Part shown: positions 13,301 to 25,300 of the stretch, in pieces | Layout of the letters: every line of letters begins with the position of its first letter | Numbering within the stretch: the first letter of the stretch is position 1 | From: Pseudoips prasinana | Taxonomy: Eukaryota > Arthropoda > Insecta > Lepidoptera > Nolidae | Assembly: GCA_951640165.1 (NCBI GenBank) | Contig: OX621250.1 | Span: 5,766,001 to 5,830,000, forward strand | Length of the DNA stretch: 64,000 nucleotides | Direction: 5' to 3' | Made by a program: the position numbers and the translations under genes | Notes under the pieces: generated by a model | Databases searched by the model: none | What the model was told of the DNA's origin: nothing | The model's input: the letters and a program-made list of their open reading frames with translations, nothing else

Positions 13301-16300
13301 TACCAATATCATAAAGAATGTATGAATTGTATCACCTGCTTTAACGAAAACTAAATAAATTTAATCATCCGGCGGGTTTTTAACCAGCAGCAGTTTCTAC
13401 TAATCTTATGATTCCCTTGGGAACATCCTTTCGGAGGATGTAGCTGCTATCCATCAGCTAACAAGGCTATTGTCAAATATAAAAGCTCACTTAGGACCCT
13501 TAAATTGATCCTCGGTGCTTTTGCAGCTGGCTTCTCTAGTTTGCAATTCTCTCGTTTAAAATCTATAGCCTCTTTATATCATTCTGTCTCCCGCTTTGCT
13601 CTGGAGGGAAGTAGAACTATTCATTTCTAACTCCTCCTTTTTTTCTTTCTGATTAAATTCGTTGCGGGATCCAAGACAGTTAAAGCCATTCCCCGGGACA
13701 TGCCTGAACCTCACCGCTCAGTGTCATTTCATTGTGTGCCACTGTTGATCCTGGCTTACAGGAGTTGCAGTGGTGGGTAAGAGGGAGGGACTAGTCCCGA
13801 TTTTAAAAATAACAAGGCTAGTGTGTATCATTCGAACCTTGAAGTGTGAGGGTGAGGGTACTGGTTCGAGATCCGTCGGAGGATAAATTTATGATATCTC
13901 ATTCTTGATATTAAATTTAGGCTTTGCATTGCGAATAATATTATAAATTAAAAAACTGGCGAAGTGCGAGTCGGACTCGCGCACGAAGGTTTCCGTACCA
14001 TAATCTATAAAAACGAGCAAAAAATTCTCGTTTGTTGTATGGGAGACCCCTTAAATATTTATTTACTTTGTTTTTTATAGTATTTATTGTTATAGCGGCA
14101 ACAGAAATACAACATAACTGTCTAACTATCACGGTTCATGAGATCCAGCCTGGTAACAGACGGACAGACAGACAGGCAGCGAAGTCTTCGTAATAGGGTC
14201 CCGTTTTACCCTTTTGGTACGGAACCCTAAAAAATAATAAGCCTCGACTGGTGGAAAAGCTTGTGTTCGGTATCTTTTTAATTTTGTCTGTCAATAATGT
14301 ATTGAAATGTTATTCTATAAAAGTAGTTATTCTATTGTTTGAACATTAGCTTGTAACTAGAATTATTAGTTTAAGTAGCAAGAAACAAACCCTATCGTAG
14401 CTTTAATGTTAATGATTTCGTATGAACAAAATGCGTTGGTGTTTATTTGCTAGTAAACGGCCATTACACAAAAAGTTAACAGATTCCTTTGTGACTTAAT
14501 CTACGCATAAATATGTACCCGCTCAATGTCTATTTGTGCCGCTGTTGATCTTGGCTGCGGTGCGGCGGTGGGGATGAGGGTGGCACTAGTCCCGTTAATA
14601 CGCTTATACTGGAATCTTCGGTCAGTTATCTGACATCCATCAGCTAAGCGGTAAGAGTCTACAATACTAGCACTTACCAATGGACATCTTCTTAGTGCCA
14701 GTTCGTGAGTCCTGCATCGTCTTGGTGGTTTCCTTCACGCCGTTGGGCCCAATCTTCATGCAGCTTGATGAGCTGTACACCTACAACAACATGTTATGAG
14801 TATGTTTGTAATTCAGCTTAAAGGCCTACGCAGACCGGGACGGCATGGCAAGGGAGTTTGCCGTAAGTCAGCGCACACTAGCCGCTTAGATGCCGCTGCA
14901 TTCCAGCGCCTTGCCACGGCGTGCCGTGGCACGACAAAGAACGCCTCTGCAACTCCTGCTGGATACACTAAGTATTCAATTAGGTTTGATGGAGTGTTGA
15001 TGTGCCTCAGTTTTAATATGGTCGATTGGGATTTGTTGTTGGTATCGATTATTGCAGATGAAGAAGATGCACAGGCTAATAATAGGGAATTCTCTATCTC
15101 CACCACTGCACCCCGCGGTAAGTCACAACGAGCGCCGGAGTCCGTGGCATGCCGTTGCTTGCCACAGTATGCCACGGCATCCCGCTACGGGAGCCCGTGG
15201 CGCGTCTTTTAATGCCGTGCAATGAAAATCCCTTTCGATGCCGCGGCATCATTTTATAGCATAGCAATTAATGCCGTATTTCCTTATCGATACGTTTGAA
15301 TGTCCATTAGCAAAAAAGTAAATCCCTTGCCATTCCGTCCCAGTCTGCGTAGGCCTTTAAGCTGTATCAGAAGACACCCACAGCAGGCAGTCAATATCTC
15401 GATTTAAGTTATACTACCTAGCCGTTAGAATGGGGGTCAGCTTCTTTGTTAGCCTGTTGCGGCTAGATATAATGGAGACTAGCCATCTGCCCGGGACATA
15501 TAGTGCACAAGTGTTTGCGCAAATGGACGGTCTGCAGACGACTAACGACACGTCCGGAAAGAGGTCAGGTACAGGACAGACGGTATTACATGCAATATCG
15601 CCAACTACCAGACTTCGGCCTGATACTGAGAATTTTTTTTAACAGAAAATACCCAAAATTACTTTTTGGCTCGACCCGGCATTTGAACCCAAGACCCCAT
15701 CATCTGCGGTTTAACACGCTACCGCTAGAACAACGAAGTAGTCAAAGGAGCAAAATATAAGACTTAATCGATATACGGAATGCAGTTTTCAACCAACCAG
15801 ATCCTTCCTACGGTGCTCATAGAATACAGAGGGATGATGCTGCCCGCTCTCTGTTAGATATTACTTTGAGACAACTTCTACGCCCTCTACAGGATAACTT
15901 GGGATGGTGATAATCGTAGCCACACAGTATGTATAACACCACTAAGATACTTTTTTTTTTATTTCTTTCCATTCTATTTTTGACTTTTATTTCTATAATT
16001 CAAATCACTTTTAGTCCAATATAATTTAAAACGGCTGTTTTGCCTTTACTAAAAGGGATTCTTACACCTTAAAATTAGAAAGTAAAAATACTATCCACGA
16101 AAAAATAAAGCTCAGCTATTTATCCTTTGAAATTGATTGCTAACATAAAATGAACAGCCAGATACTGGCAGCATGCGCTTACGCATTCTTACTGTTATAT
16201 AATAAATCTTATGTAAATTATTTCCAACAATCCATGTACCTAAATATCTATATGTACCTAGAAATAATTATAAATTAATTATATATTACTACGAATATGT

Positions 16301-19300
16301 TCCGACTATTTACAAGCGCTTTTTTAAAGTTTACGTGAGTAAAAACCTTTTTCTTTTATTTTATTTATTTGTCGAACCTATCATCAGCCACAAAGTGAGA
16401 CATGACCCCATGGAGAAAGGGCCAAAATCTTGCTTACCTGTGGCTTGCCACCAGGTCCACTGGACATGACAACAGTGCTGCTGCTGAAGGAACTGCCCGC
16501 TGAGTGCATGTTGCCCGGATCCAGATCTATAGGTGGAACTAAAAAGAAAGTTGTATTTTAGAATTAAGTCAATATTGTATGGTTGAAACGGCAAACAGAA
16601 CAGTTGTACAGTTTCAGTTGGCTTCGGCTCTAAAAACCCTACATGTTACCGAGGGCAGCACTAGATGGTTAGCCAGAGGCCTTCGCGTTAGAGCTCACAA
16701 ATAAAGTATGATTATTTAAAAACTATTGATGCATTAGAAATCAAAAACAAACTAACTATTGATAAGATGCTTTTGATTTTATTTGACAATACATAAATAG
16801 TAATCAGTAATGGTCGCCCATACCTGATTACGATTTACATATGTTAACATATTCAAATATACAATTTTTTTACACATACTTATTATAGTGCACAAAAAAC
16901 ATCACCTCATATACGCATACATCATTACCAATCATAAGAAATATGGTCTATCATTATTAGTTTAGTCGAGACCAAGATGGAAATATAGTGAAAGGGGAAG
17001 AATGCGTGTTAAAACGTTGGAAGGAGTATTTTGAAAGTTTGTATGAAAGAGGTGTAACAGAGAGTGAACGTACTTCACTAAGTATAGGCAAGAACAAATG
17101 TAAAGATGACATTGGTATGCATGAGATTGTGAAAGCTATTAAGGGTATGAAATCAGGTAAGTCACCAGGGTATGACAGGATAACTTCCGAGATGCTGAAG
17201 GCTGGACATGGCGTCATAGCGAGTCAGCTGTGCAGCCTTTTCAATTTATGCTATACCACCGGCCAAGTGCCAAGAGATTGGTGCAAGGCTGTCATCGTAC
17301 CTCTTTACAAAGGGAAAGGCTCACGGCAAGACTGTAAAAACTATAGGGGCATTAGTCTGTTCAGCGTCGTTGGTAAGTTGTATGCAAAAGTATTGGTTGA
17401 AAGAGTTGTGAAAGAAACCGATGCGAAAATATGGGATGCACAGGCAGGTTTTCGGAAAGGAATGGGATGCACGGATCAGGTCTTTTCTCTGCGAAGCATA
17501 GTAGAGAAGTTTTTGGGCAAAAACCAAAAGGTTTACTGTGCCTTCGTAGACTTAGAAAAGGCCTACGATAGAGTGTTGAGGAGTGAACTATGGTCGGTAC
17601 TGCCCATGGAGCTATTACAAAGAGGAGACGTTGTAATTCGATTTTTCTATGAAACAACGCGTGACATTTTGCGGGGGGGAGAGGGTGTTAGATCCCGCCT
17701 ACTTCTTTGTTTACATCTACCGGTCAATAGGTAAACTAATCGCATGTTTTTGTCGACTATCATTAGTAGTAATGTAACTTTCTTACACTAGATGTCACAC
17801 GGTGCAGGATGCAACAGGGCCGGACTCATAACTTCGTTCCAGGGAGTACTGTTTTTTCTTTACTTTTGCGAACCATAATGATATCCTTTTTTTATTGACA
17901 GTGATATTATTATAAAATAAATGTTAGAATAAAAACGTCATTGATGAATGACGGTTGAAGATTATAGGATTTTGTTAATGACTTATTTTACAAAAATAGC
18001 GCCTGAGTCGGACTCACCAATCAAGAGTTCCGACCTGTAAGTATTTGAGTTTATTGAATGAAAGATAAATTGCGGTTTAAGATTCATGACGTATAAAAAA
18101 ACCTACATACTAGATCTCGTTCCAACCAATTTTCGGTGGAAGTTGGCATGGAATTTTATATCATATATTTTTTTTAGATGTGGTAGGCTCTGTAAATTTT
18201 CTTTTGAACTGTAATATAAAGGATAAAACAATAATACAATACTGAACATGAAATTTACTAATTTTCCCAAAAAACAAGTCTTCTTGTTCTTATCGTGTCG
18301 ATGGTAAAAAATCAGATTTTATCTTGCCAAAATTGAGCAACGCTGATTGCTTTGGTTGAAGCGTCATACAAGTCCTGAAGGGAACAAGAGACTGGACAAG
18401 AAGGACAATCAGATAAATGTGCCATACTTTGGGGTGACACGCCGCACTCGCAGATGGTTTATGATGTGGGAATGTAACCCCATTTGCACATGTTTTCCTT
18501 GGATCTACCAACCTGGGTACGTAGTCTATTAAGAGTCCTCCAGGTTGGCCATGGCAAATTATATCCCGGAGGTAATTTTTCCCTTGGCGAGACAAACAGA
18601 GGAGGAGCAAATTTATCTCGCCATAAGGTTGCCCTTGCTTTTTGTGCATCGATCGTAGATGTGGTAGTGGCCAGGAAACTTCTACGACTTTTCAGTCGTT
18701 GGGGAGCTGGAGTATAATTATAAAGAGGGTGTTTTTTATCGGTCTCCTGCTTATACCTCTCAACACCACTAGCTACTTCCCTTCTAACAGCGGGGGGCCG
18801 ATTCCTGCCAGCGGATACAGTTTTTGAACTGGCGTGGGCTTAAGGCATCCTGTGATGATCCGGCAAGTCTCATTAAGAGCCACATCCACTGATTTGGCAA
18901 AAAACAAGTGAAAATAGTAAATAAAAACTGCATACAAATAAATATTTTATTTTATTCCAATATAATTATGAATACAATTCGGAATATTAATAATAGTTAA
19001 CGCTTAATTAAAACCTAAACTCAAAAAAATATCAAATTCAAAATTCGTGCCAGTGGGTAACGTTCCTAGAATACTGGCAGCATTGCCACGTTGAATAGCA
19101 ATGTTCAGTTGTTGAGCGAAATACAGGCCATCATTTCGGGAACGTGTCGTTTCTAGAACTACTAGTCGAGCTGCCGTTTCTCTATAGATGGTCGATGACT
19201 TATTATTAATATTCCGAATTATTATTCATGTTATATTGGAAATAAAATTAAATATTTTATGGGTAAAAAATGCATTGTTACGAACCGATATATCCAGTTT

Positions 19301-22300
19301 TAAACAAGGTAAAGTTCCCTTCTTTAATTTTCTAAGGCCTTTTTTTGTTACTACGAAGTCTTCATCGTTAAAATGGCAAGAACAAATTTTTGTATATTTA
19401 GAGGGTGACCAGTCTTGTCTGTTAATTTTTGCTCGTTTTTGTCTAAGGTTATCTTCAGATGGCAATCTATAACATTCATAATTTTAAAATTTGACTAAAT
19501 AAACTAGGTAGGCTTGAAGTACTTAATTTAAATTAAGTAAACAACGAGCATACTAATGAAGGGAAGTAGGTACTTTAATTAAATTACTGTACATAGAATA
19601 TTTAATTTATAGGAGATTGTATTTTTTTTGTGCTGTGCATTCCATGTTTAAGTACTTTCTATTTATGATACTGCTGCGGGACATTAGGTAAAATAACTGG
19701 ATCCTAATTACGGCCCTGTTTTTGTTATGTTCATATTTGTTCGATAGATGGCGGGTTTTTTGTTTTTAAATTATATTAAAAGCTACAAAAATGTATTTTG
19801 GCCATTAAAGGGGTTTTACGAATGAATGTAAAACAAATTTCAGTACATACGATTATTAGATTATGATAGTACTGAGCTTTGCGTACCTAAATATTTTTTA
19901 TTCCCATGACCCCAAGTATCGCCATCTAATGTCGTGTAGAATTATGTTTCGAAACGCCGACGTTAAGGGAATTTTCTAGAACTATTTTGATAAAAAATCG
20001 AATAAAATTACTTACAAATGAAATTTGATGCCATCCATAGCATTAGAACGTCTGTCCGAGTAGTTTTTACAAGATAAAACACAACACTTCATTATTTTTA
20101 TCTTCTAGCGCAAATATAGCTGTAAATTGTGAACGTGACGTAGATGTGCACAGGACGAACGCCAACAATACATTGACTTAGGCCACGCCTACATGATGAC
20201 GTTTGGACTCAGTTGAAAATCACAGTTCTCAGTTGCTTAGGCCGTCTCCTCTTTGTAATAGCTCCATGGTACTGCCCATGTATGGGTTGAACGACCACCT
20301 TGTTCAAGCACTGAAATCTCTTTATAGGGATTCCAGAGCTTGCGTGAGGATTAACGGGTCATACACCGAGTGGTTTAGCATCCAAAAGGGTGTTAGACAG
20401 GGATGTGTAGCGTCACCGTGGTTGTTTAACCTATTCATGGATAGCTGTTTAAAAGATTTGAAAGAAAGTGAATGCGGTGTAAGGATGAATGAGTTACTCA
20501 TCAAATGTCTGCTTTACGCTGATGATCAAGTTTTACTTGCATCATCGGCGGACGAGTTGCAGGTGATGGTAACAAGTATGCATGAATCTTTTGAAAGGAA
20601 AGGGATGAAAATGAATGTAGGTAAGACGAAAGTAATGGTATTTGAGAGGGATGAATACACGACAACGTGTGATATTGTGATTGGAGGAGAGAAAGTCGAA
20701 CAGGTGAATGAGTTTGTATATTTGGGAACTTTGTTTACGAGAGATGGGAAATATGAAAAATATATTGTTAGAAGAGTAAATGCGGGGAACAGAGTGAATG
20801 GGGCACTACATGCCTTTATGAGTAGCCGGCAAGTATCAAAGAAGGCTCGACTAGCCGTGCATGATGGAGTGTTAGTGCCAACTTTAATGTATGGAAGTGA
20901 AAGTTGGGTATGGCAGAAAAAGAATGAAAGTAAAATAAATACAGTGGAAATGAGAGCTCTGAGAAGTATGTGTGGTGTGACTTTGAGAGACAGAATTCGA
21001 AATACTGATGTAAGAGAGCGTTGTGGTGTGAAAGAAGATGTAGTTACAAAGATTGAAAAAGGCATGCTGTGATGGTTTGGCCATTAAGAAAGGATGAATG
21101 AAAGAAGATTGACAAAAGAAGTATACCTGGCCTGTGTGAATGGGACAACCGGAAGGGGAAGACCACGTCGAACATTCTCTGACCAAATTGGAGATGTTCT
21201 CAAGAAAGGGCAGGTCAGAAGTACCCTAAACCGGCGAGCATGTATGAAGAATATAATGACAGTAATCGAGGCAAAAGAAGTATGCAAAGATCATGACAAA
21301 TGGAAATCCGTTGTCTCTGCCTACCCCTCTGGGAAACAGGCGTGAGTCTATGTATGTATGTATGTAAAGATGTCTGAAGCTCAACCAAAGTGTATCACCT
21401 CCTTTAACTAATAAAGTATTAGTAGGAAACAAAAAGTCAATGTAAACAGTGACTCTTGTGTAGTGCTCCTTTTAAAATGAGTATTAAGGATTATAAAATA
21501 ACTTATCCAGCCAATTTTATTTGACGGTCACCATAGCCTAGTTGGTAGTGCTCCTGCCTACGAAGTTGGTGGTCCTGGGTTCAAATCCCGGTAAGTGCAA
21601 ATATTTGTGTGATGAGCACGAATATTTGTTTCTAAGTCATGGATGTTTTCTATGTATATAAGTATTTATCTATCTATATAAGTATGTATATCGTCGCCTG
21701 GTACCCATAGTACAAGCTTTGCTTAGTTTGGGGCTAGGATGATCTGTGTCATATAGTCCGATAGATATTATATATATGTAATACTAGCTGTGCCTGACAA
21801 CACCTGCACATTTTGTCATTTCTCAGGAAATGTTACATCAGAATATCTCTAACATTTTGTCTCTTTTAGCAAACTTATAAAACATTCACATTAACCTTAC
21901 CTATTTCCAGCCTATTTCCATATAAACTTCACCCCTATTCTCTATTTTTTTTTACACCCTTGAGGATAAAACTTTTCAAATTTTGAATGTCATATTTAAC
22001 AACAGCCTAAAAAATAATGCTTCTAGCTCTAAAAATTATGATACTTCCATACAGCTTTTCATCCCCCCTTTCAACAGACAGAGGTACTTTCGCATTTATA
22101 ATATTAGTAAGGATTGTGATAATAAATACTATAATTGTTCTGTTAAAAACAAATTGTGCTGATGTGTACATCTCAGATGGTGGATTCGCTCAGCAAGATA
22201 TACTTCTATTTTATTTAACGACTCAAACGTCCGGTTTATTTGACACATGCTGTTACTACGTCCACGTGATTTCGTCCTTGCAAATGCTACCTGACTATAT

Positions 22301-25300
22301 GGATAAAAACACTTCGTATTAATGATTTACATGTCCTAACCTAAAAAGAAAAAATGTGCTATAAAGCTTAAAGTACATAGAACGTACTTATCTACCTGAT
22401 TGTGAATCTATTTTCGTTTAAAATTATGAAATTGTGGGTTAAACATGCAACATGTAATTTTTTTCCGAGTTGAACAAACTCCTACAAATTAACATCGACT
22501 TTACATAAAAATAGTTCTAATTGCAACATATTAACGTACATAACAAAAAACTAGATTAAATACCCTTTTAAATGATATATTAATATCTATAAATCCCATA
22601 CATCTTTACAAAGAAACATTCAAAAGAAATCTATAACTCTTGGCGCGAAATATGTCCATTTCAAAGAGCTGTCACTGGTAGACGCCACTTTACGAATTGT
22701 TACGGACTTTTTAGACCTGAAATGACGTTGGCCGCCTCAAGAACAGACTTGACATGACAGATAAAAAGGTTTGTAAAATATAGAAGAATGTCACAGTAGA
22801 AGGAAAAATATGGAATAAAAGACGACATGAATTTCTGTGGTTTTTCTTTAACATGTGGCCCACGAGCCGTAATTGATACCAATCTATGAAGATATACAGT
22901 CCACGAAAAATATGTTGACACGCTCGAAGAGCAAAAGTGCGCCGCGCTTGGGTGACGACTTCGGCGGTGACCAGACGGCACGGAAGCTCGACAAAGCTCC
23001 TGCCACGGGCTCGTCGAGGAGTAAGGAGGTGAACGCGACTCGATCTTTCATCTCCGTACTATCAAGAGCTCATACGAATGACCAAAGAATTGAAAACACG
23101 GATTACATGTGCTCATCAGGTAAGAAATACTCATCAAAAGAGAAAATAGTCCGAGAGGCGGAGGACAAAATAGCCGCATTTTCGAAAAATATTCTCGATA
23201 AAGCCAGACGTGAACTTAGTGCTATGAGCTCTACGGCTAGTTCATTGGAATCTCTGCCATCTCTGCCTCGTTCTCGAGAGGAAAACAATTGCGAATTGAC
23301 AACGGTTAACACACACGATATGAAAAAAATCATGGCTAGACAGACGGGTAATTTCAAAGATCTGCCAACATTCTCTGGTAGCCCTGACGAATGGACCCTG
23401 TTCTACTCACAATTCAAAACGACATCTAAGCTTTGTGGCTATACGAAAGAGGAGAACATAGCACGACTAGCTAGGTGCCTTCGAGGGGAGGCACGTGACG
23501 CAGTGTTCCCGCTTTTGGTTACTACCTCGAACCTAGACCGTATTATTGATACGCTGAAGTTACGGTTTGGTCGACCTGAGCTTATAATTGATACCATGTT
23601 GAACAGAATTCATGCCATTAAGGACATACGTCAAGATGACACAAATAGCCTCATAAAATACGCGACGGAAGTACAAAATGTCGTAGCGGTCATGAAATCC
23701 AACAATCAAACCTATCATCTACGGAACCCGACACTTATACGAGACGTTTTGACGAAACTACCGCATACGCCAAAATTCCAATGGGGTTTAGACAGAATAC
23801 GTGGTAAACAATCCCACCCGACTTTGGAAGATGTCGCTGATTGGCTGATTGAAGCAGCTAAGTCAGTAGCAGAATTTGCAGTGCAACCATCTCGTTTAAC
23901 TGAAAAAACTGACAAGAATCCAAATCGGCAACCAAAGACCGTAGTCATGACGACCACACCTGTAAAAACCTGCCACAACTGTAAGGCAAATCACCACCTT
24001 TCGGCTTGCCCAAGTTTTCTACATCTCTCTGTAGATGAAAAATGGAAATACGTCACGGAGGCAAAACTTTGTTTTGCTTGTCTGTCCGGCAACCATCAGC
24101 TCAAACAATGCAAGTTAAAAGGCAAATGCAACAAGCCTGGATGTTTTCGGGTCCATCACCAAGTTCTACATGCTGAACCCAAGACTACAGCAATCATTCC
24201 AGCAAATATCACCCCTGAACGCAGTGACATTGCATTGATCAAAGACAATAAACCTGTTTACACTACTGCCGAAAGTCTAAATACAAGGCGAGTACTGCTT
24301 AAAGTTGTCTCAGTTATAGTTCGTGGCCAAAATGGCGAGTTCCAGACTTCGGCACTTCTAGGTGAAGGGGCAGCAGTGAGCCTGATTGACGCTTCATTCG
24401 CTACGCGTGCTGGTCTCGACGGACCAAATCAGTCGCTTCATATCAGAGGAGCCCATGGAATGACGTCGGTAGACACGACATCGAAATTGGTGAGCTTCAA
24501 AGTACGTGGGACTTCGTGCAACGTTGCGTATGATATGTTTAATGTACATACTGTAAATAATTTAAACCTACCTGTAAACAATTATGACAATATTGTAAAT
24601 AGACTTGACTTTCTGACGGAATATATTGACTTTGACATAGTGACGAAGGATCAAAAAGTCGACCTTTTGATCGGACAAGACCACATTGAGTTAATTATTA
24701 CAAGACAGATTATACAAGCACCCAGAAAAGGACTTATACTATCGTTGACTAACTTAGGTTATACTCTACACGGTAATTTTTCAACTTCCGTTAAAAGGTT
24801 ACCGCTTGAGACGTCTGTACTACACATTTGCTCTTGTGAGGAGCTTAATAACATTTATAAGATGACCTTTAGAACTGAAGATTTTGGAGTTAAGTTTACT
24901 TCTGACACACCTCGGTCTCGACAAGACATAAAAGCACTCGAAATCCTGAAATATACTTCCAAGTACGTAGCTAAACGCTGGCAAACCGGACTTCTGTGGC
25001 GTGCCGACATTGGACCGATGCTTGACAGTTACGCCCAGGCCTACTCCCGATTACAAGGTATTAAACTTAAAATGACGAAGTTTCCAGAGTTTGGTCGTAA
25101 GTATCATGAGAAGATTAATGATTATCTCACCAAAGGTTACGCCCGCAAGTTGACACCGGACGAGGCCAAGAACAGGAACGACCGGACGTGGTATTTACCA
25201 CATTTTGCAGTTTTTAACCCCAACAAGCCAGATAAACTACGGTTTGTACTGGATGCAGCTGAAAAGTCTAACGGTAAGTCATTAAATGATTTTTTGTTAA

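Larger units (their letters stand above)
17605..20268. mobile_element. P-element-type DNA transposon, 26-bp inverted ends, 8-bp duplication
   Basis: The ends are a perfect 26-bp inverted repeat beginning CATGGAGCTATTACAAAG. The 8-bp GTACTGCC is duplicated at 17597-17604 and 20269-20276, and removing one copy restores the LINE frame. CATG ends, 8-bp duplication and an internal THAP-domain gene together fit the P superfamily. The 2664-bp element keeps the THAP exons and a short C-terminal piece, but its middle catalytic region is gone and LINE debris lies inside. It is non-autonomous. Confidence 0.85.
16958..21367 (+). pseudogene. 5'-truncated LINE reverse transcriptase, split by a P-type transposon
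   Basis: Part 1 (16958-17604) starts [20 protein letters not shown] and holds [30 protein letters not shown] and the first catalytic block [11 protein letters not shown]. Part 2 (20277-21367) resumes in the same frame at [20 protein letters not shown] and holds [13 protein letters not shown], the YADD box ([12 protein letters not shown]), the C-terminal domain and the end [15 protein letters not shown] [16 protein letters not shown], followed by a (TATG)n tail. In-frame stops occur at 21070 (TGA) and 21085 (TAA). It is APE-type, RTE-like in its tail. No 5' endonuclease part remains. Confidence 0.85.

Noticed and set aside
14796..15212. Overlapping 120-138-residue ORFs on both strands
   Set aside because: They lie inside the TTAA MITE and follow its palindromic sub-repeats.
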